Assembly: GCA_050260055.1 (NCBI GenBank)
Contig: JBLNBO010000046.1
Coordinates: 13,580 to 77,579, forward strand
Direction: 5' to 3'
Source of the DNA: JBLMYQ01 sp050260055
GTDB taxonomy: Bacteria; Bacillota; Clostridia; Acetivibrionales; UBA4821
Length of the DNA: 64,000 nt
The position numbers were made by a program, and so were the translations under genes. Within the stretch, counting starts at the first letter, position 1; each line of letters opens with the position of its first letter. The notes beneath the pieces are model-generated. The model was not told the origin of the DNA and searched no databases. It saw only the letters and a list, made by a program, of their open reading frames with translations. Positions 26,899 to 34,569 of this stretch are shown one piece after another.

Positions 26899-26950
26899 TT
26901 GACAAAAATGCTAATTCTTTTTACAATAAATATGCCCCATAGGGGCATAT
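26899..26950 (+). promoter_or_regulatory. Promoter and CsoR-type operator for metal ATPase
   Basis: TTGACA (26899-26904), 17 bp, TACAAT (26922-26927). Directly downstream is the palindrome ATATGCCCC (26930-26938) / GGGGCATAT (26942-26950), whose G/C-tracts are those of CsoR/RcnR operators. It overlaps the start site, so binding would block transcription. Confidence 0.8.
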
Positions 26951-26978
26951 GGTATATTTGTATTGGGGGTATTTAGTT

Positions 26979-28868
26979 ATGCAGATTATTAATAAATTTC
27001 GGGAGGATGAACCGTTTCGCACATTATGTTTAACCATATTGTCAGGTATATTTTTGTTGGCAAGTTTCTTCAAATGGTCTACAGGATTACCTTTTGATCC
27101 AGCCTGGATTGCTATTGTAATAAGTGGTATCCCCATTGTTTTTGGCGCAATCAAGGGATTGGTAACAGAGTTTGACGTGACTGCTGATGTGCTTGTTGCA
27201 ATTGCCCTTGTCGCAGCGGTGGCCATCGGAGAATATTTTGCAGCTGGAGAAGTCGCTTTTATCATGCAGTTAGGTAAGGTATTGGAGGATGTGACATCCG
27301 GAAGATCCCGTAAAAGTTTGCAGGCACTTATAAAACTTACCCCTCAAAAAGCTTGTATCCGCACAGCTGATGGTGATAAGGAAATATTGGCTTCAGAAGT
27401 GAAAATGGGAGATTTACTTTTGGTTCGTCCCGGCGAAGCTATTCCAGTGGATGGTAGAATTGTTCGGGGAACTACTTCAATTGACCAATCCGTTATGACT
27501 GGCGAATCGGTTCCTGTTGATAAAACAGAAGGAGACGAAGTTTATCAGGGAACTCTGAACCAGCAGGGAGTTATCGACATTGAAGCTACCAATGTAGGGG
27601 AAGAATCATCGCTCAAAAAGATGATACGTCTCGTAGAAGAAGCCGAAGAGAATAAGGCTCCTATTGTTCGGATTGCAGATAAATGGGCACGCATTTTGGT
27701 TCCGGTTGCTTTGGGCTTTGCAATACTTATTCTGATACTTACAAAGGATATCTATCGGGCAGTAACCGCACTTGTTGTTTTCTGCCCATGTTCACTAATA
27801 CTTGCTACACCCACAGCCATGATGGCTGCGATTGGTAATGCTACTAAAAAAGGCATACTCATTAAATCTGGTGCAGCGGTAGAAGCAGCAGCTAAGATTG
27901 ATACATTTGTCATGGATAAAACAGGAACTTTGACCTATGGTAAACTTCAAGTTGAAGATATTCATATACTTGATGAAAGCATAGATAAGAAAAAGTTTAT
28001 AAACCTGATTGCAAGTGCAGAAAAATTCTCCGAACATCCATTAGGGAAAGCCATTCTAACATATAGTGAAAGCCAAGGTATTACTGCAGAGGATCCCTCA
28101 ACATTTGAAACACAGACAGGAAAAGGAGTTATAGCAACCATAGACGGACATGAAATTCAGATTGGAGAAAAAATCATCGGACATGATCGTATTCAAGAAA
28201 GTCAAGATACCTTGTCGCTTATTGAGCAAATGCAGTCACAAGGGAAAACCGTTCTTCCTGTGGCTTTGGATGGAAAGCTTGTTGGAATAATATCCATTGC
28301 GGATGTTCTTCGCAAAGAGACCAGAGACACAATCTCAGAGTTGAAAAAAATAGGTCTATCGCGTATTATTATGCTGACTGGTGACAACCAGACAGTTGCA
28401 AATTCCATTGGTCAAAGAACCGGTATTACGGAAATATTTGCTTCTCAACTACCCGAAGGCAAGGTCAACTCCATCAAGAGTTTGACTGAACAAGGACATT
28501 CGGTCGGCATGATAGGTGATGGTATCAATGATGCTCCTGCTCTTGCCATTGCATCTGTCGGAATCGTCATGGGTGCAATCGGATCCGATGTTGCTATCGA
28601 GGCAGCTGATGTTGCTCTGATGAGCGATGATATAAGCAAGCTTCCTTTTTTGGTTCGGATTTGCCAAAAAACTAAAAAGCGCATCATTTTCAACATTATA
28701 ATTTCTATGTTTATTAACTTTGGTGCAATCATTCTTGCCGGTTTCGGTCTGCTAAACCCTGTAACCGCTGCACTTGTTCATAATTTCGGGTCTGTGTTCG
28801 TGGTGGTTAATTCCGCATTACTGCTAACCTACAAGGAACAAGATTCAGCTTCACCAGTTCTGTCTTAA
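26979..28868 (+). CDS. Heavy-metal P1B-type ATPase
   Basis: Start ATG 26979 follows a GGGGG site; an earlier in-frame ATG lies inside the operator. The 629-aa pump has the P1B layout: helices at 15-35, 43-63, 70-92 and 94-112, actuator loop with MTGESVP, CPC metal motif (FCPCSLILATP, about residue 271), phosphorylation site DKTGT, SEHPLG and GDGINDAPAL. It has no N-terminal metal-binding domain. The last helix reads ALVHNFGSVFVVVNSALLL, which is neither the Zn/Cd-type DxG nor the classical Cu signature, so I leave the metal open. It is co-transcribed with a CsoR-like sensor. Confidence 0.92.
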   Translation: MQIINKFREDEPFRTLCLTILSGIFLLASFFKWSTGLPFDPAWIAIVISGIPIVFGAIKGLVTEFDVTADVLVAIALVAAVAIGEYFAAGEVAFIMQLGKVLEDVTSGRSRKSLQALIKLTPQKACIRTADGDKEILASEVKMGDLLLVRPGEAIPVDGRIVRGTTSIDQSVMTGESVPVDKTEGDEVYQGTLNQQGVIDIEATNVGEESSLKKMIRLVEEAEENKAPIVRIADKWARILVPVALGFAILILILTKDIYRAVTALVVFCPCSLILATPTAMMAAIGNATKKGILIKSGAAVEAAAKIDTFVMDKTGTLTYGKLQVEDIHILDESIDKKKFINLIASAEKFSEHPLGKAILTYSESQGITAEDPSTFETQTGKGVIATIDGHEIQIGEKIIGHDRIQESQDTLSLIEQMQSQGKTVLPVALDGKLVGIISIADVLRKETRDTISELKKIGLSRIIMLTGDNQTVANSIGQRTGITEIFASQLPEGKVNSIKSLTEQGHSVGMIGDGINDAPALAIASVGIVMGAIGSDVAIEAADVALMSDDISKLPFLVRICQKTKKRIIFNIIISMFINFGAIILAGFGLLNPVTAALVHNFGSVFVVVNSALLLTYKEQDSASPVLS

Positions 28869-28916
28869 TATTAATAGACCATTATTATAATTAAGTTTAA
28901 TAAAGGAGGACAACTT

Positions 28917-29198
28917 ATGCAAAAGTATCAACACCATGACGTTGAAAAACTTTGTCAACGAATCAGTAGAATTGAAGGACAATTGGGGGGCATTCGAAAA
29001 ATGCTTGAAAATGACAAGCCTTGCGATGAAGTCATTATTCAGCTTAATTCTGCAAAAGCAGCTTTGCAAAAAATCAGCCAGATTATTCTGGAAGATCACC
29101 TTGACCACTGCGTACTTGACGCGCTTCGTGAAGGAAAGGGTGAAGTTCAGGTTGAGAGCTTAAAACGCGCCTTGAGTCAATATACCAAGATGATTTAA
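28917..29198 (+). CDS. CsoR/RcnR-family metal-sensing repressor
   Basis: 93 aa, all-helical CsoR/RcnR family. Residues fall exactly on the Cu(I)-sensing set: Cys36, His61 and Cys65 (DKPCDE; EDHLDHC). The conserved RISRIEGQLGGIRKML helix is present. Start ATG follows GGAGGACAACTT. It lies 48 bp after the ATPase and is the natural ligand of the G-tract palindrome at 26930-26950. The sensor's Cu-type ligands and the pump's atypical last helix need to be reconciled. Confidence 0.92.
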   Translation: MQKYQHHDVEKLCQRISRIEGQLGGIRKMLENDKPCDEVIIQLNSAKAALQKISQIILEDHLDHCVLDALREGKGEVQVESLKRALSQYTKMI

Positions 29199-29308
29199 TA
29201 TGAGGCTTTTCATACAAAAATCCTCCATATTTTTTACCACAGTTATTGAATAAGACGATAATTTGAATTATGCCCAAAAATTTGTCCCTTAAAAATTCGA
29301 TGAAGCCA

Positions 29309-29357
29309 TTTAAAATAAAAAACTACCGATATTATATCAGCAGCTTTTTATTTTAAA
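29309..29357. terminator. Probable terminator between convergent operons
   Basis: TTTAAAATAAAAA/TTTTTATTTTAAA arms enclose an imperfect CTACCGATA/TATCAGCAG stem. A and T runs on both sides allow use by both csoR and glmS transcripts. Confidence 0.55.
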
Positions 29358-29421
29358 ACTTTTTACCCAGTCTAAGACTTTTTTACACAACTACAACTCA
29401 ATGTAAATATAGCTTTATTCT

Positions 29422-31242
29422 TTATTCTACAGTTACGCTCTTTGCCAAGTTTCTCGGCTTATCTACGTCACAGCCCTTCTGAACTGCTACATAATAAGCA
29501 AATAACTGCAGCGGTATTACCGTCAGAATCGAACTTAATACATCCTCAATCTTTGGAATATATAATACAAAGTCTGCAACCTTCTCAATCTCAGTATTTC
29601 CTTCCTGTGCAACCGCAAGCACAACAGCTCCCCTTGCCTTAACTTCCTTGATATTGCTCAACATTTTATCAAAAAGCTCTTCCTGCGTTGCAAGTGCAAC
29701 AACCAGCGTTCCCTTTTCAATCAATGCAATTGTGCCGTGCTTTAATTCACCTGCAGCATAAGCTTCTGAATGGATATATGATATTTCCTTCAGCTTGAGC
29801 GAACCTTCAAGTGCAACAGTATAGTCCAATCCTCTACCCAGGAAGAATATATCCTTGGCATTATAGTGATTTGCAGCAAAGTATTGAATTTTTTCCCTAT
29901 GTTCAAGTACTTCCGCAACTTTATCAGGAAGCATCTTAAGATGCTCAAATATATCATTTGCCTGTTCATTGGTTATGGTACCCTTTTTAAGAGCAAAATC
30001 AACTGCTAAAAGATACATTGCTGCAAGCTGAGTCGTATATGCCTTTGTAGAAGCAACTGCAATCTCCGGCCCAGCCCATGTATAAAGCACATTGTCTGAC
30101 TCTCTTGCTATGGAGCTTCCAACAACATTCACAACCGAAATTACCTTTGTCCCATGCTTTTTGGCTTCTCTTAGAGCTGCCAGCGTATCCGCGGTTTCAC
30201 CTGACTGGCTGATTATGATTACAAGCATTTTTTCATTCAGAACCGGATTACGGTATCTGAATTCTGAAGCAATATCAACCTCTACAGGAATTCTGGAAAG
30301 CTTTTCAATAAGATACTTTCCAACCATACCTGCATGATAAGCTGTTCCGCAGGCAACTATAAATATCTTTTCAATCCCTTCAAGCTCTTTAGAGCTTAAT
30401 TCAAATTCAAACTCCGGTTTACCGTTTTTGATTCTTGGATTGATTGTATCTTTTATTACTTTCGGCTGTTCAAATATCTCCTTTAACATAAAGTGCTCAT
30501 ATCCGCCTTTTTCAGCAGAAGATACGTCCCATTCAACCTTATAGATTTCTTTTCTAACTTCTTCTCCATCTTTATTAAATATTTTAACACCATCTTTTCT
30601 GAGCACAACTAATTCGTTATCATCGAGGAGATAAATATTTCTTGTGTGCTCCAAAATTGCAGGTATATCTGATGCAATAAAGTTCTCTCCTTCTCCAACT
30701 CCAACAATAAGCGGGCTGTCTTTTCTTACAGCAATAAACTGTTCGGGATGCTCTTGAGATAAAATACCTAATGCATACGAACCTTCAAGCTTGGTCAAAG
30801 CCTTTCTAACCGCCTCAACAAGATTCCCTTCATAATAATACTCTATAAGATGTGCAATTATTTCTGTATCAGTTTCTGAAAGAAACTCAACGCCCTTGGA
30901 TTGAAGAAACTCTTTAAGCCTTAGATAATTCTCGATTATTCCATTGTGAACAACCGCAATATGTCCTTTGAAACTGATATGCGGATGAGAATTCACATCA
31001 GATGGTTCTCCATGAGTTGCCCATCTGGTGTGGCCTATTCCAACCAAACTGGATACTTTCTCATCTGCAAGCTTTTCTTCAAGCATACTGAGCCTTCCCT
31101 TGCATTTAAGTATATCCAACTCTTTATTATTAATTATTGCTATTCCTGATGAATCATACCCTCTGTATTCAAGCTTCTTTAACCCTTCTATCAGTACGGG
31201 AACTGAGTTTTTGTTCCCTATATAACCAACTATTCCACACAT
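29422..31242 (-). CDS. glmS: Glutamine-fructose-6-phosphate aminotransferase
   Basis: Makes glucosamine-6-phosphate, the entry to amino-sugar and peptidoglycan synthesis. The true start is ATG 31242 (MCGIVGYIGN), with GGGAGG upstream; Cys2 is the N-terminal nucleophile of the glutaminase. Residues 1-240 are the class II glutamine amidotransferase, then two SIS domains with ISQSGETADT and the C-terminal KPRNLAKSVTVE. 606 aa is the usual length. Expression is controlled by the upstream glmS ribozyme. Confidence 0.98.
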   Translation of the reverse strand: MCGIVGYIGNKNSVPVLIEGLKKLEYRGYDSSGIAIINNKELDILKCKGRLSMLEEKLADEKVSSLVGIGHTRWATHGEPSDVNSHPHISFKGHIAVVHNGIIENYLRLKEFLQSKGVEFLSETDTEIIAHLIEYYYEGNLVEAVRKALTKLEGSYALGILSQEHPEQFIAVRKDSPLIVGVGEGENFIASDIPAILEHTRNIYLLDDNELVVLRKDGVKIFNKDGEEVRKEIYKVEWDVSSAEKGGYEHFMLKEIFEQPKVIKDTINPRIKNGKPEFEFELSSKELEGIEKIFIVACGTAYHAGMVGKYLIEKLSRIPVEVDIASEFRYRNPVLNEKMLVIIISQSGETADTLAALREAKKHGTKVISVVNVVGSSIARESDNVLYTWAGPEIAVASTKAYTTQLAAMYLLAVDFALKKGTITNEQANDIFEHLKMLPDKVAEVLEHREKIQYFAANHYNAKDIFFLGRGLDYTVALEGSLKLKEISYIHSEAYAAGELKHGTIALIEKGTLVVALATQEELFDKMLSNIKEVKARGAVVLAVAQEGNTEIEKVADFVLYIPKIEDVLSSILTVIPLQLFAYYVAVQKGCDVDKPRNLAKSVTVE

Positions 31243-31273
31243 AATCGAAACCTCCCTTATCACAATTTTTAAA

Positions 31274-31305
31274 CAAAAAAACCATAGGCAAAAAAACCTA
31301 TAGTT
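31274..31305 (-). terminator. Terminator-like hairpin between ribozyme and glmS
   Basis: Reverse strand AACTATAGG/CCTATGGTT stem with a T-rich loop, followed by seven T. It lies downstream of the ribozyme core and before the glmS ribosome binding site, so it could attenuate read-through. Confidence 0.55.
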
Positions 31306-31317
31306 TCTGTCCAATCT

Positions 31318-31456
31318 TGTACACTTGATTGTTTCTGTTCCCCGGTCGCCCGGGTATTTGTTCAATCAATTACGAACGTACCATCCGTGAGGTCATCCGC
31401 CGAATTTTCGATAAACCCCACCCTCGTCATCTGACTTTCGTCAGTGCTGGCGCTCA
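31318..31456 (-). ncRNA. glmS ribozyme
   Basis: Self-cleaving, glucosamine-6-phosphate-dependent ribozyme in the glmS leader. On the reverse strand it begins GAGCGCCAGCAC (cleavage expected just 5' of GCGCC, at 31453/31454). It continues with the conserved core GACGAGGGTGGGGTTTATCG and AATTCGGCGGATGACCTCAC. A P3 stem TTGATTG/CAATCAA and a P4 hairpin CCCGGGCGACCGGG (31340-31354) follow. All match the family consensus. The 3' boundary is approximate. Confidence 0.95.
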
Positions 31457-31515
31457 ATTAAGTTTTTAACAAATCTTATCTTCTAACCTATACGCATCTC
31501 TCCTTTCATATACCC

Positions 31516-31580
31516 CTTCGTAGATTTTTGCTATTTCTTCCCTCTATAGCATAGAGAGGGAAGTTAGAAGGGTGAGTTTT
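31516..31580. repeat. TTCCCTCTAT hairpin repeat, copy A (glmS leader)
   Basis: Shares the order CTTCGTAGATTTT, CTATTT, TTCCCTCTAT/AGAGAGGGAAG hairpin, TAGAAGGGTGAGTT with the copy at 49770-49830. It lies between the glmS promoter and the ribozyme and so is part of the 5' leader. Confidence 0.75.
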
Positions 31581-31587
31581 CACCTTT

Positions 31588-31616
31588 AGTATATTATATT
31601 TTAATACTATTCGCAA
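31588..31616 (-). promoter_or_regulatory. glmS promoter
   Basis: Reverse strand TTGCGA (31616-31611), 17 bp, TATACT (31593-31588). The resulting leader is about 340 nt and contains repeat copy A, the ribozyme and the terminator-like hairpin. Confidence 0.65.
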
Positions 31617-31775
31617 GGTGAAAAAATATTAGACAATGATTTAATATTATTATAAAATGGTGCTGTTGTTTATAATTGAATTTTCGGAATAATACAGGCG
31701 GTAATGGCCGGTTAGGATTTTGAGAGGAGGAGATACGCCCTTATTGGCAATATCTTGAGAAAAGGAGTGATGAAG

Positions 31776-32342
31776 ATGAAAAACAAAGCATCTGAGAATG
31801 CACGAAAACTACGTATAAAACAAAAGCAAGAAGAAGCTAGAAAACTTCGGAGAGAAATCGACTCATACATTGCTGAAGAAAGCGGTAATTTGCAGTTTTC
31901 CGATTGTTCAATTGAAAGGTCTGAAATTATTTATTCTCCGGCTTTTGTATTGTTCACAACTCCAGAGAATGATGGACAGCCTGAAGCGAACATAGGTTTA
32001 TTCGTTCCTCAAGAAGTTTATGGAGATAAGGTTACGCGTGAAGAAATTGCATCATTGGTAACTTCCTCAAAAGATATTCTTGCTGAAACGTATATTGATT
32101 TGATGCAATACGAATGTGCCTTATCGGCTCAAAAAACTGGTAGCATATACGAAAAAAGTGAAGCAAATGGTTTTTGTTTTTTCGATATGATTTGTCTGTC
32201 AAGCAGATTTTGGAGCCTCAAATGGTTTACGGACGAAGTACTAGAAGAAATCATCAAAACCCCAGAGCTTCTGGCAAAAATTATTATGGATGACCTTTGG
32301 AAAGTTGGCCAAGAATTTGGTAAATCCCTAAAAAATGCATAG
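31776..32342 (+). CDS. Hypothetical protein, 188 aa
   Basis: ATG 31776 is preferred since AAAGGAG is eight bases upstream. Residues 1-35 are a strongly charged helix (KLRIKQKQEEARKLRREID). The remainder is an alpha/beta region with phrases such as ANIGLFVPQEVYGDKVTREE and a C-terminal helix (LLAKIIMDDLWKVGQEFGKSL). I recognise no family, membrane segment or catalytic motif. It is monocistronic, divergent from glmS and convergent with ruvA. Confidence 0.7.
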   Translation: MKNKASENARKLRIKQKQEEARKLRREIDSYIAEESGNLQFSDCSIERSEIIYSPAFVLFTTPENDGQPEANIGLFVPQEVYGDKVTREEIASLVTSSKDILAETYIDLMQYECALSAQKTGSIYEKSEANGFCFFDMICLSSRFWSLKWFTDEVLEEIIKTPELLAKIIMDDLWKVGQEFGKSLKNA

Positions 32343-32366
32343 ATATTTCTATTCATCAACTAATTT

Positions 32367-32397
32367 TAAAGAGCGTTTCATTTCGAAGCGCTCTTTA
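32367..32397. terminator. Bidirectional terminator
   Basis: TAAAGAGCGTTTC pairs with GAAGCGCTCTTTA (one G-T pair) between the convergent hypothetical gene and ruvA. Confidence 0.75.
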
Positions 32398-32402
32398 GAG
32401 TT

Positions 32403-32987
32403 TTATCTGGAAAAGTTTTTTAATGCCTGCTTGATTATATCTTCAATCGCCGCATTTTCAACATCAATCTGATTAAGCACTCTTAATGCATCATTTGCCG
32501 AATATCCCAAAACCTGTAGAGCACTCATGGCTTCAAGTTTCTTTCCACCTATATCTGGGCTGCCTTCTACAACTTCTATTCCATCCTCAGATTTAACCTT
32601 ATCCTTCAATTCTAAAATTATTCTTTGTGCTGTTTTAAGACCAATACCAGAAATACTTTTTAAAGCCGCTGTATCATTAGTTATAACTGCAAGACTGAAT
32701 TTTGACGGAGATAAACCGGACAAAACTGAAATTGCAGCTTTTGGCCCAATTCCCGAAACTGAAATGAGAAGTTCAAAAACTCTTAGTTCTTCTTGTGTAA
32801 GGAACCCAAATAAACTAATATTATCTTCACGCACATGCATATAAGTATAAACTTTAGCTTCTTTTCCTGTTATAATCTTTTCTAATGTAGACAATGCAGA
32901 ATGAACCTTAAAACCTACTCCGTTATTCTCAATTACCATATAATCCCTTGCAATTGCTTCTATTGTACCTTTTACAAAAGCAAACAT
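32403..32987 (-). CDS. ruvA: Holliday junction branch migration protein RuvA
   Basis: 194 aa. Start at ATG 32987 (MFAFVKGTIEAI) with GGCGGTGA five bases upstream. Domain I is an OB-fold with the acidic-pin region (MHVREDNISLFGF), domain II has two helix-hairpin-helix motifs (LISVSGIGPKAAISVLS and LKSISGIGLKTAQRIILELKD), and a flexible linker leads to domain III (EAMSALQVLGYSANDA), which contacts RuvB. No ruvB or ruvC is adjacent, although they are usually neighbours. Confidence 0.97.
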   Translation of the reverse strand: MFAFVKGTIEAIARDYMVIENNGVGFKVHSALSTLEKIITGKEAKVYTYMHVREDNISLFGFLTQEELRVFELLISVSGIGPKAAISVLSGLSPSKFSLAVITNDTAALKSISGIGLKTAQRIILELKDKVKSEDGIEVVEGSPDIGGKKLEAMSALQVLGYSANDALRVLNQIDVENAAIEDIIKQALKNFSR

Positions 32988-33085
32988 AAAATTCACCGCC
33001 TTAAATTAAATAACCCTTAGGCAGGACTATTTCCCGTCTGTGGGTTTTTAATTGAATTTCTCATATGACTTTATTGATATTATAC

Positions 33086-33868
33086 TTAGATATTCCTAAC
33101 CTTCTGGTAAAAAAATGTACTTGCTGAAACAAAGTTATATCTTGAAGCAAGAATTATCTGCTCAGTACTTCCTACAAATAGTACTCCACCGTCTCTAAGA
33201 GCCTTACTGAAACTAGTATAAACCTGCGACTTTGCCTCTTCTGTAAAGTATATAAGTACATTCCTGCAAACAATAAGATCTACATCATCAGGATACTTAT
33301 CTGCCAGAAGGTTATGATGCCTAAAATCAACGCATTGTTTTACTTCATTCTTTACTCTATAGAAATCGCCTTCCTCATGGAAATACTTTGGAACCATTTC
33401 TCTTGGGAGGCTGTCAAGGCTCTTCGGGTTATAAATTCCAGTCTGTGCTTTTGATATTACTTCTCTGTCAATATCTGTAGCAATTATCTTAATTTGGTTT
33501 AACGGAAGAAATTTGTTCATAGCAAACACAAGTGAATAAGGTTCTTCTCCTGTTGAACAAGCTGCACTCCAAATTTTTATATTACTAACGCCTTTCATAA
33601 GCATAGGGAGGATTTCCTGTTCAAGAACTTCCCATTGCTTAGGATTCCGATAAAATTCTGAAACGTTAATTGTTATGTAATTAACAAATTCATCATATAT
33701 AAGCTTATCTGTTTTTAATGCTTTAATATAGCTTTCATAGTCAGAAAAGTTCCTTTTCAGGATAAGTGAATCAATCCTTCTTTTCATTTGCCTTTCCTTG
33801 TAGCTTGCTAGATTAATCCCTGTTATTTGAAAAATAGCTTGTGTGAATTGTTCATAAGTATCTAACAT
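33086..33868 (-). CDS. cheR: Chemotaxis methyltransferase CheR
   Basis: 260 aa. N-terminal all-helical CheR domain (residues 1-70, containing RQMKRRIDSLILKRNFSDY) and a SAM-binding methyltransferase domain with WSAACSTGEEPYSLVFAM, IKIIATDIDREVISKAQTGIY and LIVCRNVLIYF. It methylates glutamates of chemoreceptors. No other chemotaxis gene is nearby, so it may serve a dispersed chemosensory system. It lies 23 bp after ndk. Confidence 0.95.
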   Translation of the reverse strand: MLDTYEQFTQAIFQITGINLASYKERQMKRRIDSLILKRNFSDYESYIKALKTDKLIYDEFVNYITINVSEFYRNPKQWEVLEQEILPMLMKGVSNIKIWSAACSTGEEPYSLVFAMNKFLPLNQIKIIATDIDREVISKAQTGIYNPKSLDSLPREMVPKYFHEEGDFYRVKNEVKQCVDFRHHNLLADKYPDDVDLIVCRNVLIYFTEEAKSQVYTSFSKALRDGGVLFVGSTEQIILASRYNFVSASTFFYQKVRNI

Positions 33869-33891
33869 GTAATTCCCCTTCCAAAAATTTT

Positions 33892-34296
33892 TTATACTTC
33901 AGGGAAAAACCTTGCCACTTCAACTTCTGCACTTTCAACAGCATCAGAGCCGTGAATAAGATTTTCATAAGAGTTAAAACCAAAATCTCCTCTAATTGTA
34001 CCAGGAGCGGCTTCAGTCACAAGAGTCTTGCCTATCATCATTCTCATCATTGTTATAACATCTTCGCCTTCTACTATCATTGCAACAACTTCACCAGAAG
34101 TCATATAATTAACCATATCATTAAAGAAGCTTTTTCCTTTGCAATGTGCATAATGTTCTTCAACTACAGCTTTATCAAGCTTTACCATCTTCATATGGGA
34201 AATCTTAAAACCCTTTCTTTCAATTCTTCCAACTATTTCTCCTACCAATCTCCTCTTTACTGCATCAGGTTTTAAGAGTATTACCGTTCTTTCCAT
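33892..34296 (-). CDS. ndk: Nucleoside diphosphate kinase
   Basis: 134 aa. Opens MERTVILLKPDAVKRRLVGEIVGRIE. The active-site region ENLIHGSDAVESAEVE contains the phospho-His. It balances nucleoside triphosphate pools. AGGAGG precedes the start. The length is slightly below 140 aa, normal for bacterial forms. Confidence 0.97.
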   Translation of the reverse strand: MERTVILLKPDAVKRRLVGEIVGRIERKGFKISHMKMVKLDKAVVEEHYAHCKGKSFFNDMVNYMTSGEVVAMIVEGEDVITMMRMMIGKTLVTEAAPGTIRGDFGFNSYENLIHGSDAVESAEVEVARFFPEV

Positions 34297-34389
34297 ATTA
34301 ATATTTCCTCCTTGTGAAAATTAAATTCAGTGGTTGTGATACGCCTATTATACACCTAAATTCTAACATATATTATTATAAAAAAAAAG

Positions 34390-34412
34390 CGTGACATTAT
34401 AAAAATGTCACG
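34390..34412 (-). terminator. Intrinsic terminator upstream of ndk
   Basis: Reverse strand stem CGTGACATT/AATGTCACG followed by C and nine T. It would stop read-through from the fusion gene into ndk. Confidence 0.8.
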
Positions 34413-34526
34413 AAAAATAATGTAAAGGGGGTCTCAATGTGTTTTGTGAGGTCATTAATTATTATTGACCCTTTTTCAAATTATATACATTTTTATTTGA
34501 AAATTATTTTAAGAGCAAAAGCAAGA

Positions 34527-34565
34527 AAAAAAGGTCAACGAATCTTCAATTCGTTGACCTTTTTT
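34527..34565. terminator. Terminator of CoaB-aldolase-GNAT gene
   Basis: A 16-bp stem with GGTCAACGAAT/ATTCGTTGACC and A/T tracts on both sides lies directly after the stop codon at 34570. Confidence 0.85.
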
Positions 34566-34569
34566 CTTG

